Assembly (NCBI GenBank): GCA_019120315.1
Contig: DWVJ01000016.1
Location: 1-64,000, forward strand
From: Candidatus Ruminococcus avistercoris
GTDB lineage: Bacteria; Bacillota; Clostridia; Lachnospirales; Lachnospiraceae
Direction: 5' to 3'
DNA: 64,000 nucleotides
Shown here piece after piece: positions 24,773 through 33,324 of this stretch. The notes under the pieces were generated by a model. That model was given only the letters and a program-made list of their open reading frames with translations. It had not been told where the DNA came from and searched no databases. The position numbers and the translations under genes are program-made. Positions within the stretch are counted from its first letter, which is position 1. Each line of letters begins with the position of its first letter.

Positions 24773-26635
24773 ATGGTACTGGATAAGATCAAAAAAGCAA
24801 ATGATGTACAGGAGCTTAGTCAGGAAGAACTGCAGACACTGGCAGAGGAAGTACGTGCCTTTCTGATTGAGCATTTAAGCAGGACGGGCGGACATCTGGC
24901 GTCTAATCTGGGCGTGGTGGAGCTGACCATTGCCCTGCACCGGGTGCTGCATTTTCCTGGGGACCGTCTGATCTGGGATGTGGGGCATCAGTGTTATACC
25001 CATAAAATTCTCACAGGCAGGAAAGAAGAATTTGAGCATTTAAGACAGGCCGGCGGTATGAGCGGATTTCCCAAGCGGGCGGAAAGCCCCTGCGATTCTT
25101 TTGATACGGGGCACAGTTCCACATCTATTTCCGCAGGGCTGGGATATGTTCACGCCCGGGATTTGCAAGGAGAAGACTACCGTGTGATTTCGGTGATCGG
25201 AGACGGCGCTCTGACCGGAGGCATGGCCTATGAGGCGCTGAATAATGCAGCGGAACTGAAGAAAAATTTTGTTATCGTGCTGAATGACAATAATATGTCC
25301 ATCTCCAATAACGTGGGCGGGATGTCCGCCTATCTGGGAAATCTGCGGACAGCGGCTTCCTATGCGGATCTGAAGTTGAACGTGACGAACGCACTGAAAA
25401 GAATTCCGCGGGTGGGAGGCGGTATGGTGCAGGCGATCCACAAAACGAAAAGCAGTATTAAACAGTTCGTGATTCCGGGCATGCTTTTTGAAAATATGGG
25501 ACTGACTTATCTGGGGCCGGTGGACGGGCATAATATTTCCCAGATGACGCGGATCTTCCAGGACGCTTTCCGGGTGGAAGGGCCAGTGCTGGTTCACGTG
25601 CTGACAAGAAAAGGAATGGGGTATGAACCGGCCATGCGCCATCCGGCCCGCTTTCACGGAACGGCGCCCTTTGAGATCGAGACGGGGATTCCGGCCAAAA
25701 AGACCAGACCTGCCTATACGGACATTTTTTCCACCGTTATGCGCAAGTTTGGAGACCGGGATGAAAAGGTGGTGGCGGTGACGGCTGCCATGCCCACTGG
25801 AACCGGGCTGAACCGTTTTGCCCATATGTTTCCCCAGCGTTTTTTTGACGTGGGAATTGCGGAGGAGCACGCCGTTACGTTTGCGGCAGGACTGGCTCTG
25901 GGCGGATTAAAGCCGGTGGTGGCGGTTTATTCTTCCTTCCTGCAGCGGGCGGTCGACCAGGTGCTCCATGATGTGTGTATGCAGAATCTTCATGTGGTTT
26001 TTGCCATTGACCGTGCGGGCCTGGTGGGAAGCGACGGAGAGACCCATCACGGGTGCTTTGATTTGACCTATCTGTCTATGATGCCGAATATGACAGTGAT
26101 GGCGCCGAAAAATAAGTGGGAACTTTCTGATATGATGAAATTTGCCGTTGCCTTTGACGCTCCGGCGGCGCTGCGCTACCCAAGAGGCGAGGCGTGGGAA
26201 GGGTTTGAAGACAGACGGGATCCCATCGTTTGGGGCAAAGGGGAGATGCTGGTTGAGGGCGAAGAGATTGCCCTGCTGGCCGTTGGCAGTATGGTAAAAA
26301 CGGCGGAACAGGTAAGACGCCGTCTTTGGGAACATGGAATCAGGGCGACGCTGGTGAATATGCGTTTTGTAAAGCCTTTTGACAGACAGCTGCTGAAAAA
26401 GCTGGCAGCCAGCCACAGCCGGTTTGTCACCCTGGAGGAAAATGTCATAACCGGCGGGTTCGGCCAGCAGGTAGCTTCCTGGGCGGGAAAGGAACTGCCC
26501 GGCGTCAGCGTGATGACGGTGGCAATACCGGATCAGTTTGTGACCCATGGAAATGTAGATTATCTGTACCGGGAATTGGGAATGGATGAGCAGTCGGTGA
26601 CGGAACGGATTTTGAACAGATGGTATGGGAAGTAA
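24773..26635 (+). CDS. dxs: 1-deoxy-D-xylulose-5-phosphate synthase
   Basis: A 620-residue thiamine-diphosphate enzyme that condenses pyruvate and glyceraldehyde 3-phosphate in the first step of the MEP isoprenoid pathway. The thiamine site is GDGALTGGMAYEALNNAA with the NDNNMSIS segment; the N-terminal histidine lies in DVGHQCYTHKILTGR; the transketolase-like pyrimidine domain has GIAEEHAVTFAAGLA and AVYSSFLQRAVDQVLHDV. ATG 24773 is 12 bases after ispA. Length is normal. Confidence 0.96.
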   Translation: MVLDKIKKANDVQELSQEELQTLAEEVRAFLIEHLSRTGGHLASNLGVVELTIALHRVLHFPGDRLIWDVGHQCYTHKILTGRKEEFEHLRQAGGMSGFPKRAESPCDSFDTGHSSTSISAGLGYVHARDLQGEDYRVISVIGDGALTGGMAYEALNNAAELKKNFVIVLNDNNMSISNNVGGMSAYLGNLRTAASYADLKLNVTNALKRIPRVGGGMVQAIHKTKSSIKQFVIPGMLFENMGLTYLGPVDGHNISQMTRIFQDAFRVEGPVLVHVLTRKGMGYEPAMRHPARFHGTAPFEIETGIPAKKTRPAYTDIFSTVMRKFGDRDEKVVAVTAAMPTGTGLNRFAHMFPQRFFDVGIAEEHAVTFAAGLALGGLKPVVAVYSSFLQRAVDQVLHDVCMQNLHVVFAIDRAGLVGSDGETHHGCFDLTYLSMMPNMTVMAPKNKWELSDMMKFAVAFDAPAALRYPRGEAWEGFEDRRDPIVWGKGEMLVEGEEIALLAVGSMVKTAEQVRRRLWEHGIRATLVNMRFVKPFDRQLLKKLAASHSRFVTLEENVITGGFGQQVASWAGKELPGVSVMTVAIPDQFVTHGNVDYLYRELGMDEQSVTERILNRWYGK

Positions 26636-26639
26636 CGGG

Positions 26640-27449
26640 ATGAAAGAACGGTTAGATGTATTATTGGTAAAGAGAAATCTGGCGCCTTCCAGAGAAAAGG
26701 CAAAGGCAGTGATCATGGCGGGCAGCGTCTATGTGGACGGTCAGAAAGAGGATAAAGCCGGTTCCATGTTTCCGGAGACGGCGAGCATCACGGTGAGGGG
26801 TCATGAACTGCCTTATGTGAGCCGCGGGGGCCTGAAGCTGGAGAAAGCGATGAAAGAGTTTTCCATCACTTTGCAGGATAAGATCTGTATGGATGTGGGT
26901 GCTTCCACCGGCGGATTTACCGACTGTATGCTGCAAAACAAAGCGGCAAAAGTTTACGCTGTGGATGTGGGACATGGACAGCTGGATTGGAAACTGAGAA
27001 ACGATCCGCGGGTGATTTGTATGGAGCGTACCAATATCCGCTACGTTTTGCCGGAGGATGTGGGGGAACCCATACAGTTCGCTTCCATCGACGTCTCTTT
27101 TATTTCTTTGCAAAAAGTCCTGCTTCCGGTGAAAAATCTGCTGGATGAAAATGCGCAGATTGTCTGCCTGATCAAACCCCAGTTTGAGGCCGGGAGAGAA
27201 AAGGTTGGGAAAAAGGGCGTGGTGCGAGATCCGAAGGTTCACAAAGAAGTGATAGAGAGGGTAGCGTCGTATGCCATCGAGATCGGGTTTGCGCTGCAGC
27301 ATCTGGATTACTCCCCCATCAAAGGCCCGGAGGGCAACATCGAGTATCTGCTCCACCTGAAAAATGATGCGGCGGTATCGGCGTTGTCGGACATAGACAT
27401 CGACGGCGTGGTAGCAGCAGCTCACCGGCAGCTGGACAAAGGGGTCTGA
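26640..27449 (+). CDS. tlyA: TlyA family rRNA 2'-O-methyltransferase
   Basis: A 269-residue protein with an N-terminal S4 RNA-binding domain (ERLDVLLVKRNLAPSREKAK, residues 3-60) and an FtsJ-like methyltransferase domain (DVGASTGGFTDCMLQNKA, AVDVGHGQLDWKLR, CLIKPQFEAGREKVGKKGVV). The family methylates ribosomal RNA ribose and is also annotated as haemolysin A for historic reasons. ATG 26640 is chosen over an in-frame ATG at 26625 because it matches the family start and follows GGGAAG. It sits in the conserved dxs-tlyA-nadK-argR-recN order. Confidence 0.94.
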   Translation: MKERLDVLLVKRNLAPSREKAKAVIMAGSVYVDGQKEDKAGSMFPETASITVRGHELPYVSRGGLKLEKAMKEFSITLQDKICMDVGASTGGFTDCMLQNKAAKVYAVDVGHGQLDWKLRNDPRVICMERTNIRYVLPEDVGEPIQFASIDVSFISLQKVLLPVKNLLDENAQIVCLIKPQFEAGREKVGKKGVVRDPKVHKEVIERVASYAIEIGFALQHLDYSPIKGPEGNIEYLLHLKNDAAVSALSDIDIDGVVAAAHRQLDKGV

Positions 27450-27450
27450 A

Positions 27451-28314
27451 ATGAAGTATTTTTACATTATCGCCAACAGCGTCAAAGACAAAGATCTGCT
27501 GGTGACGAGAAAAATAGCCAATTATCTGAAGGAACACGGACGGCACTGTTCGATCCAGGAGGAAAATCACAAAAAAGACGGAAAAGAATTTCATTATACG
27601 GATGCCGGTCAGATACCAGACAACGTGGAATGTGCCATCGTACTGGGAGGCGACGGTACGCTGCTGCAGGCGGCCAGAGACGTGGTGGACCGGGAACTGC
27701 CCCTGTTTGGCATTAACATGGGAACCTTGGGGTATCTGGCGGAAATCGACCAGCATTCCATCTACCCGGCGCTGGACCATCTGATGAACGATGAATTCGA
27801 AGTGGAACGCCGTATGATGCTCTGCGGCAGCGTTTACCATGAAGGCGAGCTGCTGGAGGAGGACATTGCGCTGAATGATATCGTCATCAGTCGGGAAGGC
27901 TCTCTGTGTGTGGTAAAATTTCATAACTATGTCAATGATGAGTTCCTGAATTCTTACAACGCAGACGGGATCATCATTTCCACACCCACCGGTTCCACCG
28001 GTTACAGTCTGTCGGCAGGCGGACCGATCATCTCCCCCAATGCGTCCATGATTCTGATGACGCCTCTGGCGCCTCATACGCTGAATACGAGGAGTATCGT
28101 TTTTCCGGATCAGGATAAAATAACGGTGGAGATCGGACCGGGAAGGGACGCAGATATAGAGCATGGGATCGCTTCCTTTGACGGCGATACCATCGTCCCC
28201 ATGGTGACGGGAGACAGGATCGTAATCCGCAAATCCAGCAAGGATACCCGCATTATCAAAGTGAATAACGTCAGCTTTCTGGAGACGCTGCGTAAAAAGA
28301 TGAGTACAAACTGA
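27451..28314 (+). CDS. nadK: NAD kinase
   Basis: A 287-residue cytosolic kinase that makes NADP from NAD with ATP (or polyphosphate in some species). Signatures are VLGGDGTLLQAARD and the NAD-binding ADGIIISTPTGSTGYSLSAG. The C-terminus EIGPGRDADIEHGIASFDGD is the beta-rich domain. It begins one base after the tlyA stop, so translation is probably coupled. Length is normal. Confidence 0.96.
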   Translation: MKYFYIIANSVKDKDLLVTRKIANYLKEHGRHCSIQEENHKKDGKEFHYTDAGQIPDNVECAIVLGGDGTLLQAARDVVDRELPLFGINMGTLGYLAEIDQHSIYPALDHLMNDEFEVERRMMLCGSVYHEGELLEEDIALNDIVISREGSLCVVKFHNYVNDEFLNSYNADGIIISTPTGSTGYSLSAGGPIISPNASMILMTPLAPHTLNTRSIVFPDQDKITVEIGPGRDADIEHGIASFDGDTIVPMVTGDRIVIRKSSKDTRIIKVNNVSFLETLRKKMSTN

Positions 28315-28329
28315 CCGGGAGGAATAGGG

Positions 28330-28794
28330 ATGAAACTTGCCAGACACAGTCAGATTATCAGGCTGATCAATGAGTATGATATCGAAACCCAGGAGGAGCT
28401 GGCGGAAAAGCTCAATGAAAGCGGTTTTCGCGTGACCCAGGCCACGGTTTCCCGGGATATCCGGGAGCTGAAGCTGATGAAGATCGCCACCCGAGACGGC
28501 CATTCCCGGTACGCTGTTTTTCAGAATCCGGATCGGGAGCTGGCTTCCCGCTATATTCATGTGCTGAAAACGGCTTTTGTATCCATGGATACCGCTCAGA
28601 ACCTTCTGGTTATCAAGACGGTTTCCGGTATGGCTATGGCTGCCGCCGCTGCGCTGGACGATATGAACTGGAGTGAAATCGTAGGCTGCATCGCCGGAGA
28701 CAACACCATCATGTGCGCGGCCAGAAACAGCGATGAAGCGTTGCTGGCCATGGCGAAGCTGAAAAAAATGCTGGAAGAAGACAGCGGCTCCTGA
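28330..28794 (+). CDS. argR: Arginine repressor ArgR/AhrC
   Basis: A 154-residue hexameric regulator of arginine synthesis and breakdown. The N-terminal winged helix contains TQEELAEKLNESGFRVTQAT followed by VSRDIRELKLMK. The C-terminal oligomerisation and arginine-binding domain ends in EIVGCIAGDNTIMCAARNSD, with the Asp-Asn pair expected to bind arginine. No arginine genes are in the window; the position between nadK and recN is the conserved Firmicutes location. Confidence 0.95.
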   Translation: MKLARHSQIIRLINEYDIETQEELAEKLNESGFRVTQATVSRDIRELKLMKIATRDGHSRYAVFQNPDRELASRYIHVLKTAFVSMDTAQNLLVIKTVSGMAMAAAAALDDMNWSEIVGCIAGDNTIMCAARNSDEALLAMAKLKKMLEEDSGS

Positions 28795-28815
28795 CGCTGC
28801 CGTGAGGATAAAATT

Positions 28816-30507
28816 ATGTTGACAAATTTACATGTGAAAAATATCGCGCTGATCGATGAAATCGATGTGGAATTTGAGCGTGGACTGAACATTTTTACCG
28901 GCGAAACGGGAGCGGGAAAGTCGCTGCTTCTAGGATCCATCAACCTGGCTTTGGGAAAGAAAATGACCAGAGAAACCATCGGAAAATTTGGAAATTATGC
29001 ATTGGTGGAACTGAGCTTTACCGTGGAAAACCCCGCTTTGGAAACGGCTTTTGCACAGATGGGGATTCAACTGGAGGACGATCAGGTGATATTAAGCCGG
29101 AAGATCATGGAAGGGCGCAGCGTCAGCCGCATCAATGGAGAGACGTGTACGGTCGGCCAGATGAAAAAGGCGGCCACTCTTCTTTTGGATATCCACGGTC
29201 AGCACGAGCATCAGTCCTTGCTGTATCCGGAAAAACAGCTGGATATTCTGGATGAATTTGCCGGGGAGGAACTGGCGGCTTTCAAAAAACAGGTGCGGGA
29301 TTGTTATGAAATTTACCGCAGGACAGAAAAAGAACTGAAAGAATGCCAGATGGATGAAGAACAGCGGGTAAGGCAGATTGACTTCCTGCAGTTTGAAATA
29401 CAGGAGATCGATGACGCCGCACTGCAGGCGGGGGAGGATGAGGATCTGGAACGGAAATTCCGGAAAATGTACCATTCCCGCAGGATTATGGAAGCGCTGG
29501 GACGGGTGCATGGCTGTCTGGGCTACGACAGTCCGGCCTGCGCCGGAGAACTGGTGGGACAGGCTGTGCGCGAGGTGAGTTCCCTGGAAGGACTGGATGA
29601 GGGTCTGGATCAGATTTATCATACGCTTCTGGACATCGAGAGCATGTTAAACGACTGTAACCGGGATATCAGCGGTTACATGGAAGAGATGAGTTTTTCG
29701 GAGGAATCCTTTCAGGAGGTGCAAAGCCGCCTGGATGAAATTAACCGGCTGAAGGGAAAGTACGGGGATTCCATCGAAGCGATTCTTGGGTACCGGAAGC
29801 AGCAGCAGGCACAGCTGGATGGACTGCTTCATATGGAGGAAAGAAAGGAACGGCTGTCAGGAGAACTGGAAAAGGCAAAAGAAAAGCTGGAACAGGCCAG
29901 CGGACAACTGAGCGGGATTCGCCAGAAGGCGGCTGAGGAACTGAAAGACGCCATCATTGGGTCTTTGGAAGAATTGAATTTCCTTCATGTGGAGTTTGCT
30001 ATCCGGTTTGAAAGAAGAAATCATTATAGCGGAAACGGCTATGACGATGTCTGTTTCATGATTTCCACCAATCCCGGTGAGCCGCTTCGGCCGCTGGACA
30101 AGGTGGTATCCGGCGGCGAACTGTCCAGGATCATGCTGGCGGTGAAAACTCTGATGGCGGACAAAGACGACAAAGAAGTGCTGGTTTTTGATGAGATCGA
30201 TACGGGAATCAGCGGCCGCACCGCTCAGAAGGTATCGGAAAAAATGGCCTTGATCGCTGCAAAGAGACAGGTTTTGTGTATTACTCATCTGGCGCAGATC
30301 GCATCCATGGCAGACGCTCATTTTTTAATTGAAAAATCTGTAAAGGATGATGTTACCATAACCGGTGTCAAAAAGCTGAATCATCAGGAATCTGTCCGGG
30401 AAATCGCCCGCATTCTGGGAGGAACCGAAGTGACGGACCGCATTCTGGAGAGCGCCGCGGAGATGAAAGAAATGGCACAGGTAGTTAAAAATACAAGATT
30501 GAAATAA
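28816..30507 (+). CDS. recN: DNA repair protein RecN
   Basis: A 563-residue SMC-like ATPase acting early in double-strand break repair. Walker A is TGETGAGKSLLLGSINLALG, the ABC signature VVSGGELSRIMLAVKTL, and Walker B VLVFDEIDTGISG. A long coiled coil occupies about residues 150-370. ATG 28816 lies 21 bases after argR. No LexA-type box is visible just upstream, so SOS control, known for recN in other bacteria, is not supported here. A long terminator stem follows. Confidence 0.95.
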   Translation: MLTNLHVKNIALIDEIDVEFERGLNIFTGETGAGKSLLLGSINLALGKKMTRETIGKFGNYALVELSFTVENPALETAFAQMGIQLEDDQVILSRKIMEGRSVSRINGETCTVGQMKKAATLLLDIHGQHEHQSLLYPEKQLDILDEFAGEELAAFKKQVRDCYEIYRRTEKELKECQMDEEQRVRQIDFLQFEIQEIDDAALQAGEDEDLERKFRKMYHSRRIMEALGRVHGCLGYDSPACAGELVGQAVREVSSLEGLDEGLDQIYHTLLDIESMLNDCNRDISGYMEEMSFSEESFQEVQSRLDEINRLKGKYGDSIEAILGYRKQQQAQLDGLLHMEERKERLSGELEKAKEKLEQASGQLSGIRQKAAEELKDAIIGSLEELNFLHVEFAIRFERRNHYSGNGYDDVCFMISTNPGEPLRPLDKVVSGGELSRIMLAVKTLMADKDDKEVLVFDEIDTGISGRTAQKVSEKMALIAAKRQVLCITHLAQIASMADAHFLIEKSVKDDVTITGVKKLNHQESVREIARILGGTEVTDRILESAAEMKEMAQVVKNTRLK

Positions 30508-30525
30508 AAAAATCATCGCATACTA
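30497..30525 (+). promoter_or_regulatory. Candidate sigma-G promoter for spoIVB
   Basis: CATACTA at 30519-30525 fits the sigma-G -10 consensus (CAnAnTA) and GATTG at 30497-30501 is a four-of-five match to the -35 (GnATR) with 17 bases between. Transcription would start inside the left arm of the next terminator. Confidence 0.4.
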
Positions 30526-30558
30526 AAGAAGGATATACAAAAAGGTATATCCTTCTTT
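30525..30558 (+). terminator. Terminator stem between recN and spoIVB
   Basis: A perfect 14-bp stem: AAAGAAGGATATAC (30525-30538) with GTATATCCTTCTTT (30545-30558), loop AAAAAG. The tail after the stem is short, so the stem itself is the main evidence. Confidence 0.8.
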
Positions 30559-30587
30559 GCAGTTTGAGAAAAAGGATGTGATGATAA

Positions 30588-31787
30588 GTGGACAGTACCA
30601 GGAAATACCGGCGTTTTCTCTGGGGACTGCTGGCGGGCTCCTTGCTGCTGTGCGCAGCCTACTTCTTTTATACGTCCGGAAAATCCATTCCCGATGAGAT
30701 ATCCGTATATGAAGGCCAGGAGGCACAGCTGGACGACATGCTGCCGTCAGAACTGTTTTCCTACGACGAGGATATAGCTGTTTTGGGAGGAAATCAATAC
30801 CAGCTGCAGTGCCGCCTTTTTGGCATTCTTCCGGTGAAAACAGTCAAAGTTCAGAGTATTCCCCGGGAAACGGTTTTTGTAAGCGGAGAAACCATCGGTA
30901 TTTATATGGAGACAGACGGGGTGATGATCATTGGGGCCGGGGAGGTGGACGCAGTGGATGAGCTGCAGAAAAATCCAGCTGAAAATATAATCAGGCCCGG
31001 AGATTACATTTTGGAGGTGAACGGGAAAAAAATCAGCGATAAAAATGAACTGATCGAGATGGTGGGAAAAAGCGATGGGCAGAAAATGCAGCTTCTGCTT
31101 CGGCGGGGACTTGAGAAGGTCACAGTGGCGCTGACGCCGGTAATGACCAGAGATGGATCCTGCAAACTGGGGATCTGGGTGCGGGACAATATACAGGGGA
31201 TCGGCACCCTCACTTTTGTCAGAGACGACGGCACTTATGCCGCGCTGGGCCATGGGATCAGTGACATTGATACCGGAGAACTGCTGCAGCTGTCAGAGGG
31301 CCAGCTGTATCGTTCAAAGATCCTTTCCGTATCCAGGGGAGCACGGGGGAATCCAGGCGAGTTAAAGGGGATGATTACTTATCGGGATCAGGAGCAGCTT
31401 GGCAGTATCAGCGTCAACCAATACAACGGGATCAGCGGCAGCCTGAATGAACGGGGAAAAAAAGAACTTGCTCACCGGCAGATGGAGATCGGCCTTAAGC
31501 AGGAGGTGACGGCAGGCCCGGCATCCATCCTGTGCAGTGTGGACGGGGAGGTGAAAGAATATCAGGTTGAAATCCGGGAGATTGATTACCGGGGAGAGAG
31601 CAGCAATAAAAATTTTGTGATACATGTCACGGACAGCCGGCTTTTGGAGAGTACCGGCGGCATCGTCCAGGGTATGTCCGGATCTCCGGTGATACAAAAT
31701 GGGAAGCTGATCGGAGCGGTAACGCATGTCTTCGTCCAGGACGCTGCCAGCGGATATGGAATTTTTGTGGAAAATATGGTTTCATGA
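30588..31787 (+). CDS. spoIVB: SpoIVB serine peptidase (S55)
   Basis: A 399-residue protease secreted from the forespore that starts the sigma-K activation signal by cleaving SpoIVFA. It has an N-terminal membrane anchor (FLWGLLAGSLLLCAAYFF), a PDZ domain (IIRPGDYILEVNGKKISD, about residues 125-190) and the S55 peptidase domain: the catalytic histidine in YAALGHGISDIDTGELL and the serine in GIVQGMSGSPVIQNGKLIGA. The start is GTG 30588 with AAAAGGATG upstream. It is isolated by terminators on both sides, as expected for a stage-specific sporulation gene. Length is close to the Bacillus protein. Confidence 0.95.
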   Translation: MDSTRKYRRFLWGLLAGSLLLCAAYFFYTSGKSIPDEISVYEGQEAQLDDMLPSELFSYDEDIAVLGGNQYQLQCRLFGILPVKTVKVQSIPRETVFVSGETIGIYMETDGVMIIGAGEVDAVDELQKNPAENIIRPGDYILEVNGKKISDKNELIEMVGKSDGQKMQLLLRRGLEKVTVALTPVMTRDGSCKLGIWVRDNIQGIGTLTFVRDDGTYAALGHGISDIDTGELLQLSEGQLYRSKILSVSRGARGNPGELKGMITYRDQEQLGSISVNQYNGISGSLNERGKKELAHRQMEIGLKQEVTAGPASILCSVDGEVKEYQVEIREIDYRGESSNKNFVIHVTDSRLLESTGGIVQGMSGSPVIQNGKLIGAVTHVFVQDAASGYGIFVENMVS

Positions 31788-31788
31788 C

Positions 31789-31836
31789 AAAGAAGGTCTG
31801 CTGCGCTGAATTGTCAGTGCAGCAGACCTTCTTTTT
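31789..31836 (+). terminator. Strong terminator after spoIVB
   Basis: A 16-bp perfect stem (31789-31804 with 31819-31834) and five Ts at 31832-31836, starting one base after the spoIVB stop. The tRNA gene on the other strand ends 8 bases beyond it. Confidence 0.92.
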
Positions 31837-31843
31837 AGGTCAG

Positions 31844-31917
31844 TGGAAGCAACGGGGCTCGAACCCGTGACCTCTCGCGTGTGAGGCGAACGCTCATCCC
31901 AGCTGAGCTATGCTTCC
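31844..31917 (-). tRNA. tRNA-Val (CAC)
   Basis: On the minus strand a full cloverleaf of 74 bases can be drawn: acceptor GGAAGCA/TGCTTCC, D stem GCTC/GAGC, anticodon stem TTCGC/GCGAG with loop CTCACAC (anticodon CAC), five-base variable loop, T stem ACGGG/CCCGT with TTCGAGC loop, discriminator A. The CCA end is not encoded. It is a lone minus-strand gene between plus-strand units and converges with spoIVB. Confidence 0.93.
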
Positions 31918-32044
31918 ATGTGATTAATTATAGCACGATGAATGTAAGATGCAAGCCCTTTTTTCTTTTTCTGGGTTCGGCGAGGTTTATTTTTTTCTCA
32001 TCTTATATTATAATAAAAAAAGCGGCGGAAAATGGAGGAAAATT

Positions 32045-32617
32045 ATGGAGATACAAGAACTGTTGCAAGGTGCCGGCAGACCCGAATGGCTGATGCTGGT
32101 TTGTATCGCAATCGCATTACTGAACTGCTTTTTCGGCTACAGACTTTTGAAATTCTGGATCTCATTTACCGGTTTTCTCATCGGAGGAACCGCGGGATAC
32201 CTGATTGTGAATCAATATGTCAACAATGTAGCCTATGCCATACTTGCCGGTTTCCTGCTGGGCTTACTGATCGGTTTTTTGGCCTGGCGGTTTTATCTGG
32301 CCGGCGTTTTCTTTATGGTGCTGATTATGATTTTTTCTCTTTTCCTGCGGGTGACCCCGCAAGAGCGGCTGTATCAGATTTTGATTCTGGCGGCGGGGCT
32401 GCTCGTATCTGCTGCGGGAGCCGTCGCTGCGGTCCGGCTGGTACGTCCGGCGGTGATCCTTGCCTCTGCGATCAGCGGCGGCTTTTCTGCGGCGGCGGAT
32501 TTGGCAGAGTTTCTTAAACTGCAGGAATTATATCTGCCCCTTATCGTGGGAGTGTTATTGGCTGCTGCAGGAGCGGGGATACAGTTTCTGACGACACGTG
32601 ACAGGGAAAAGGTCTGA
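32045..32617 (+). CDS. Polytopic membrane protein (DUF4203/TMEM198-like)
   Basis: A 190-residue protein with about seven hydrophobic helices, for example WLMLVCIAIALLNCFFGYRL, FLIGGTAGYLIV and YAILAGFLLGLLIGFLAW, with Gly-rich helices typical of the DUF4203 (TMEM198-like) group. The function is unknown. ATG 32045 follows TGGAGGAAAATT; upstream in-frame starts lack a binding site. It is followed after 24 bases by a two-component system, so the three genes may form one operon and this protein could be linked to the envelope signal the kinase senses; that is inference. Confidence 0.7.
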   Translation: MEIQELLQGAGRPEWLMLVCIAIALLNCFFGYRLLKFWISFTGFLIGGTAGYLIVNQYVNNVAYAILAGFLLGLLIGFLAWRFYLAGVFFMVLIMIFSLFLRVTPQERLYQILILAAGLLVSAAGAVAAVRLVRPAVILASAISGGFSAAADLAEFLKLQELYLPLIVGVLLAAAGAGIQFLTTRDREKV

Positions 32618-32641
32618 ACAACTACAGGAGGTGCTTGGAGG

Positions 32642-33322
32642 ATGGATGCTTTGAAAATATTGGTAGTGGATGATGAGGCCAGGATGCGCAAGCTGGTAAA
32701 GGACTTTCTTACCAAACAGAATTTTACTGTACTGGAGGCGGAAGACGGGGAGCAGGCGCTGGATCTGTTTTTTGAGCAGAAAGATATCGCCATGGTGATT
32801 CTGGATGTGATGATGCCGAAGATGGACGGCTGGCAGGTCTGCAGGGAAATTCGAAAATATTCCAAGACGCCGATTATCATGCTGACGGCAAAAGGGGAGG
32901 AGCAGGATGAGCTTTTGGGATTTGAATTGGGTGTAGATGAGTACATTTCCAAACCCTTCAGTCCGAAGATTCTGGTGGCCAGGGTGGAAGCCATTTTAAG
33001 AAGGACGGGAAAGGCGGATGCAGGCGACGTCCTTTCAGCCGGCGGGATCGTCATCGACAAGGCGGCCCATCTTGTGACAATCGACGGGAAACAGGTGGAA
33101 CTTAGTTTTAAAGAGTTTGAACTGTTGACATACTTTATGGAAAATGAAGGAATCGCCCTTTCCAGAGAAAAAATTTTGAATAATGTCTGGAATTACGATT
33201 ACTTTGGAGACGCCAGAACCATCGATACCCATGTGAAGAAATTAAGAGCCAAGATGGGGAAGAAGGGAGAGATGATCCGCACCATCTGGGGAATGGGCTA
33301 TAAATTTGAGGTGAATGAATAA
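32642..33322 (+). CDS. OmpR/PhoB family response regulator
   Basis: A 226-residue DNA-binding response regulator. The receiver domain has the acidic pair DDE (10-12), phosphoacceptor Asp55 in VILDVMMPKMDGW and Lys104 in YISKPFSP. The C-terminal winged helix runs from about 130 (VELSFKEFELLTYFMENEG, GDARTIDTHVKKLRAKMG, IRTIWGMGYKFE). ATG 32642 follows ACAGGAGGTGCTTGGAGG. The histidine kinase starts 2 bases after the stop. The regulated genes are unknown. Confidence 0.93.
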   Translation: MDALKILVVDDEARMRKLVKDFLTKQNFTVLEAEDGEQALDLFFEQKDIAMVILDVMMPKMDGWQVCREIRKYSKTPIIMLTAKGEEQDELLGFELGVDEYISKPFSPKILVARVEAILRRTGKADAGDVLSAGGIVIDKAAHLVTIDGKQVELSFKEFELLTYFMENEGIALSREKILNNVWNYDYFGDARTIDTHVKKLRAKMGKKGEMIRTIWGMGYKFEVNE

Positions 33323-33324
33323 AA

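Noticed and set aside
27319-28560. 413-codon minus-strand frame opposite nadK and argR
   Set aside because: It spans two well-identified plus-strand genes and their junction; the translation is rich in His, Gln and Arg as in antisense shadows and shows no domain.
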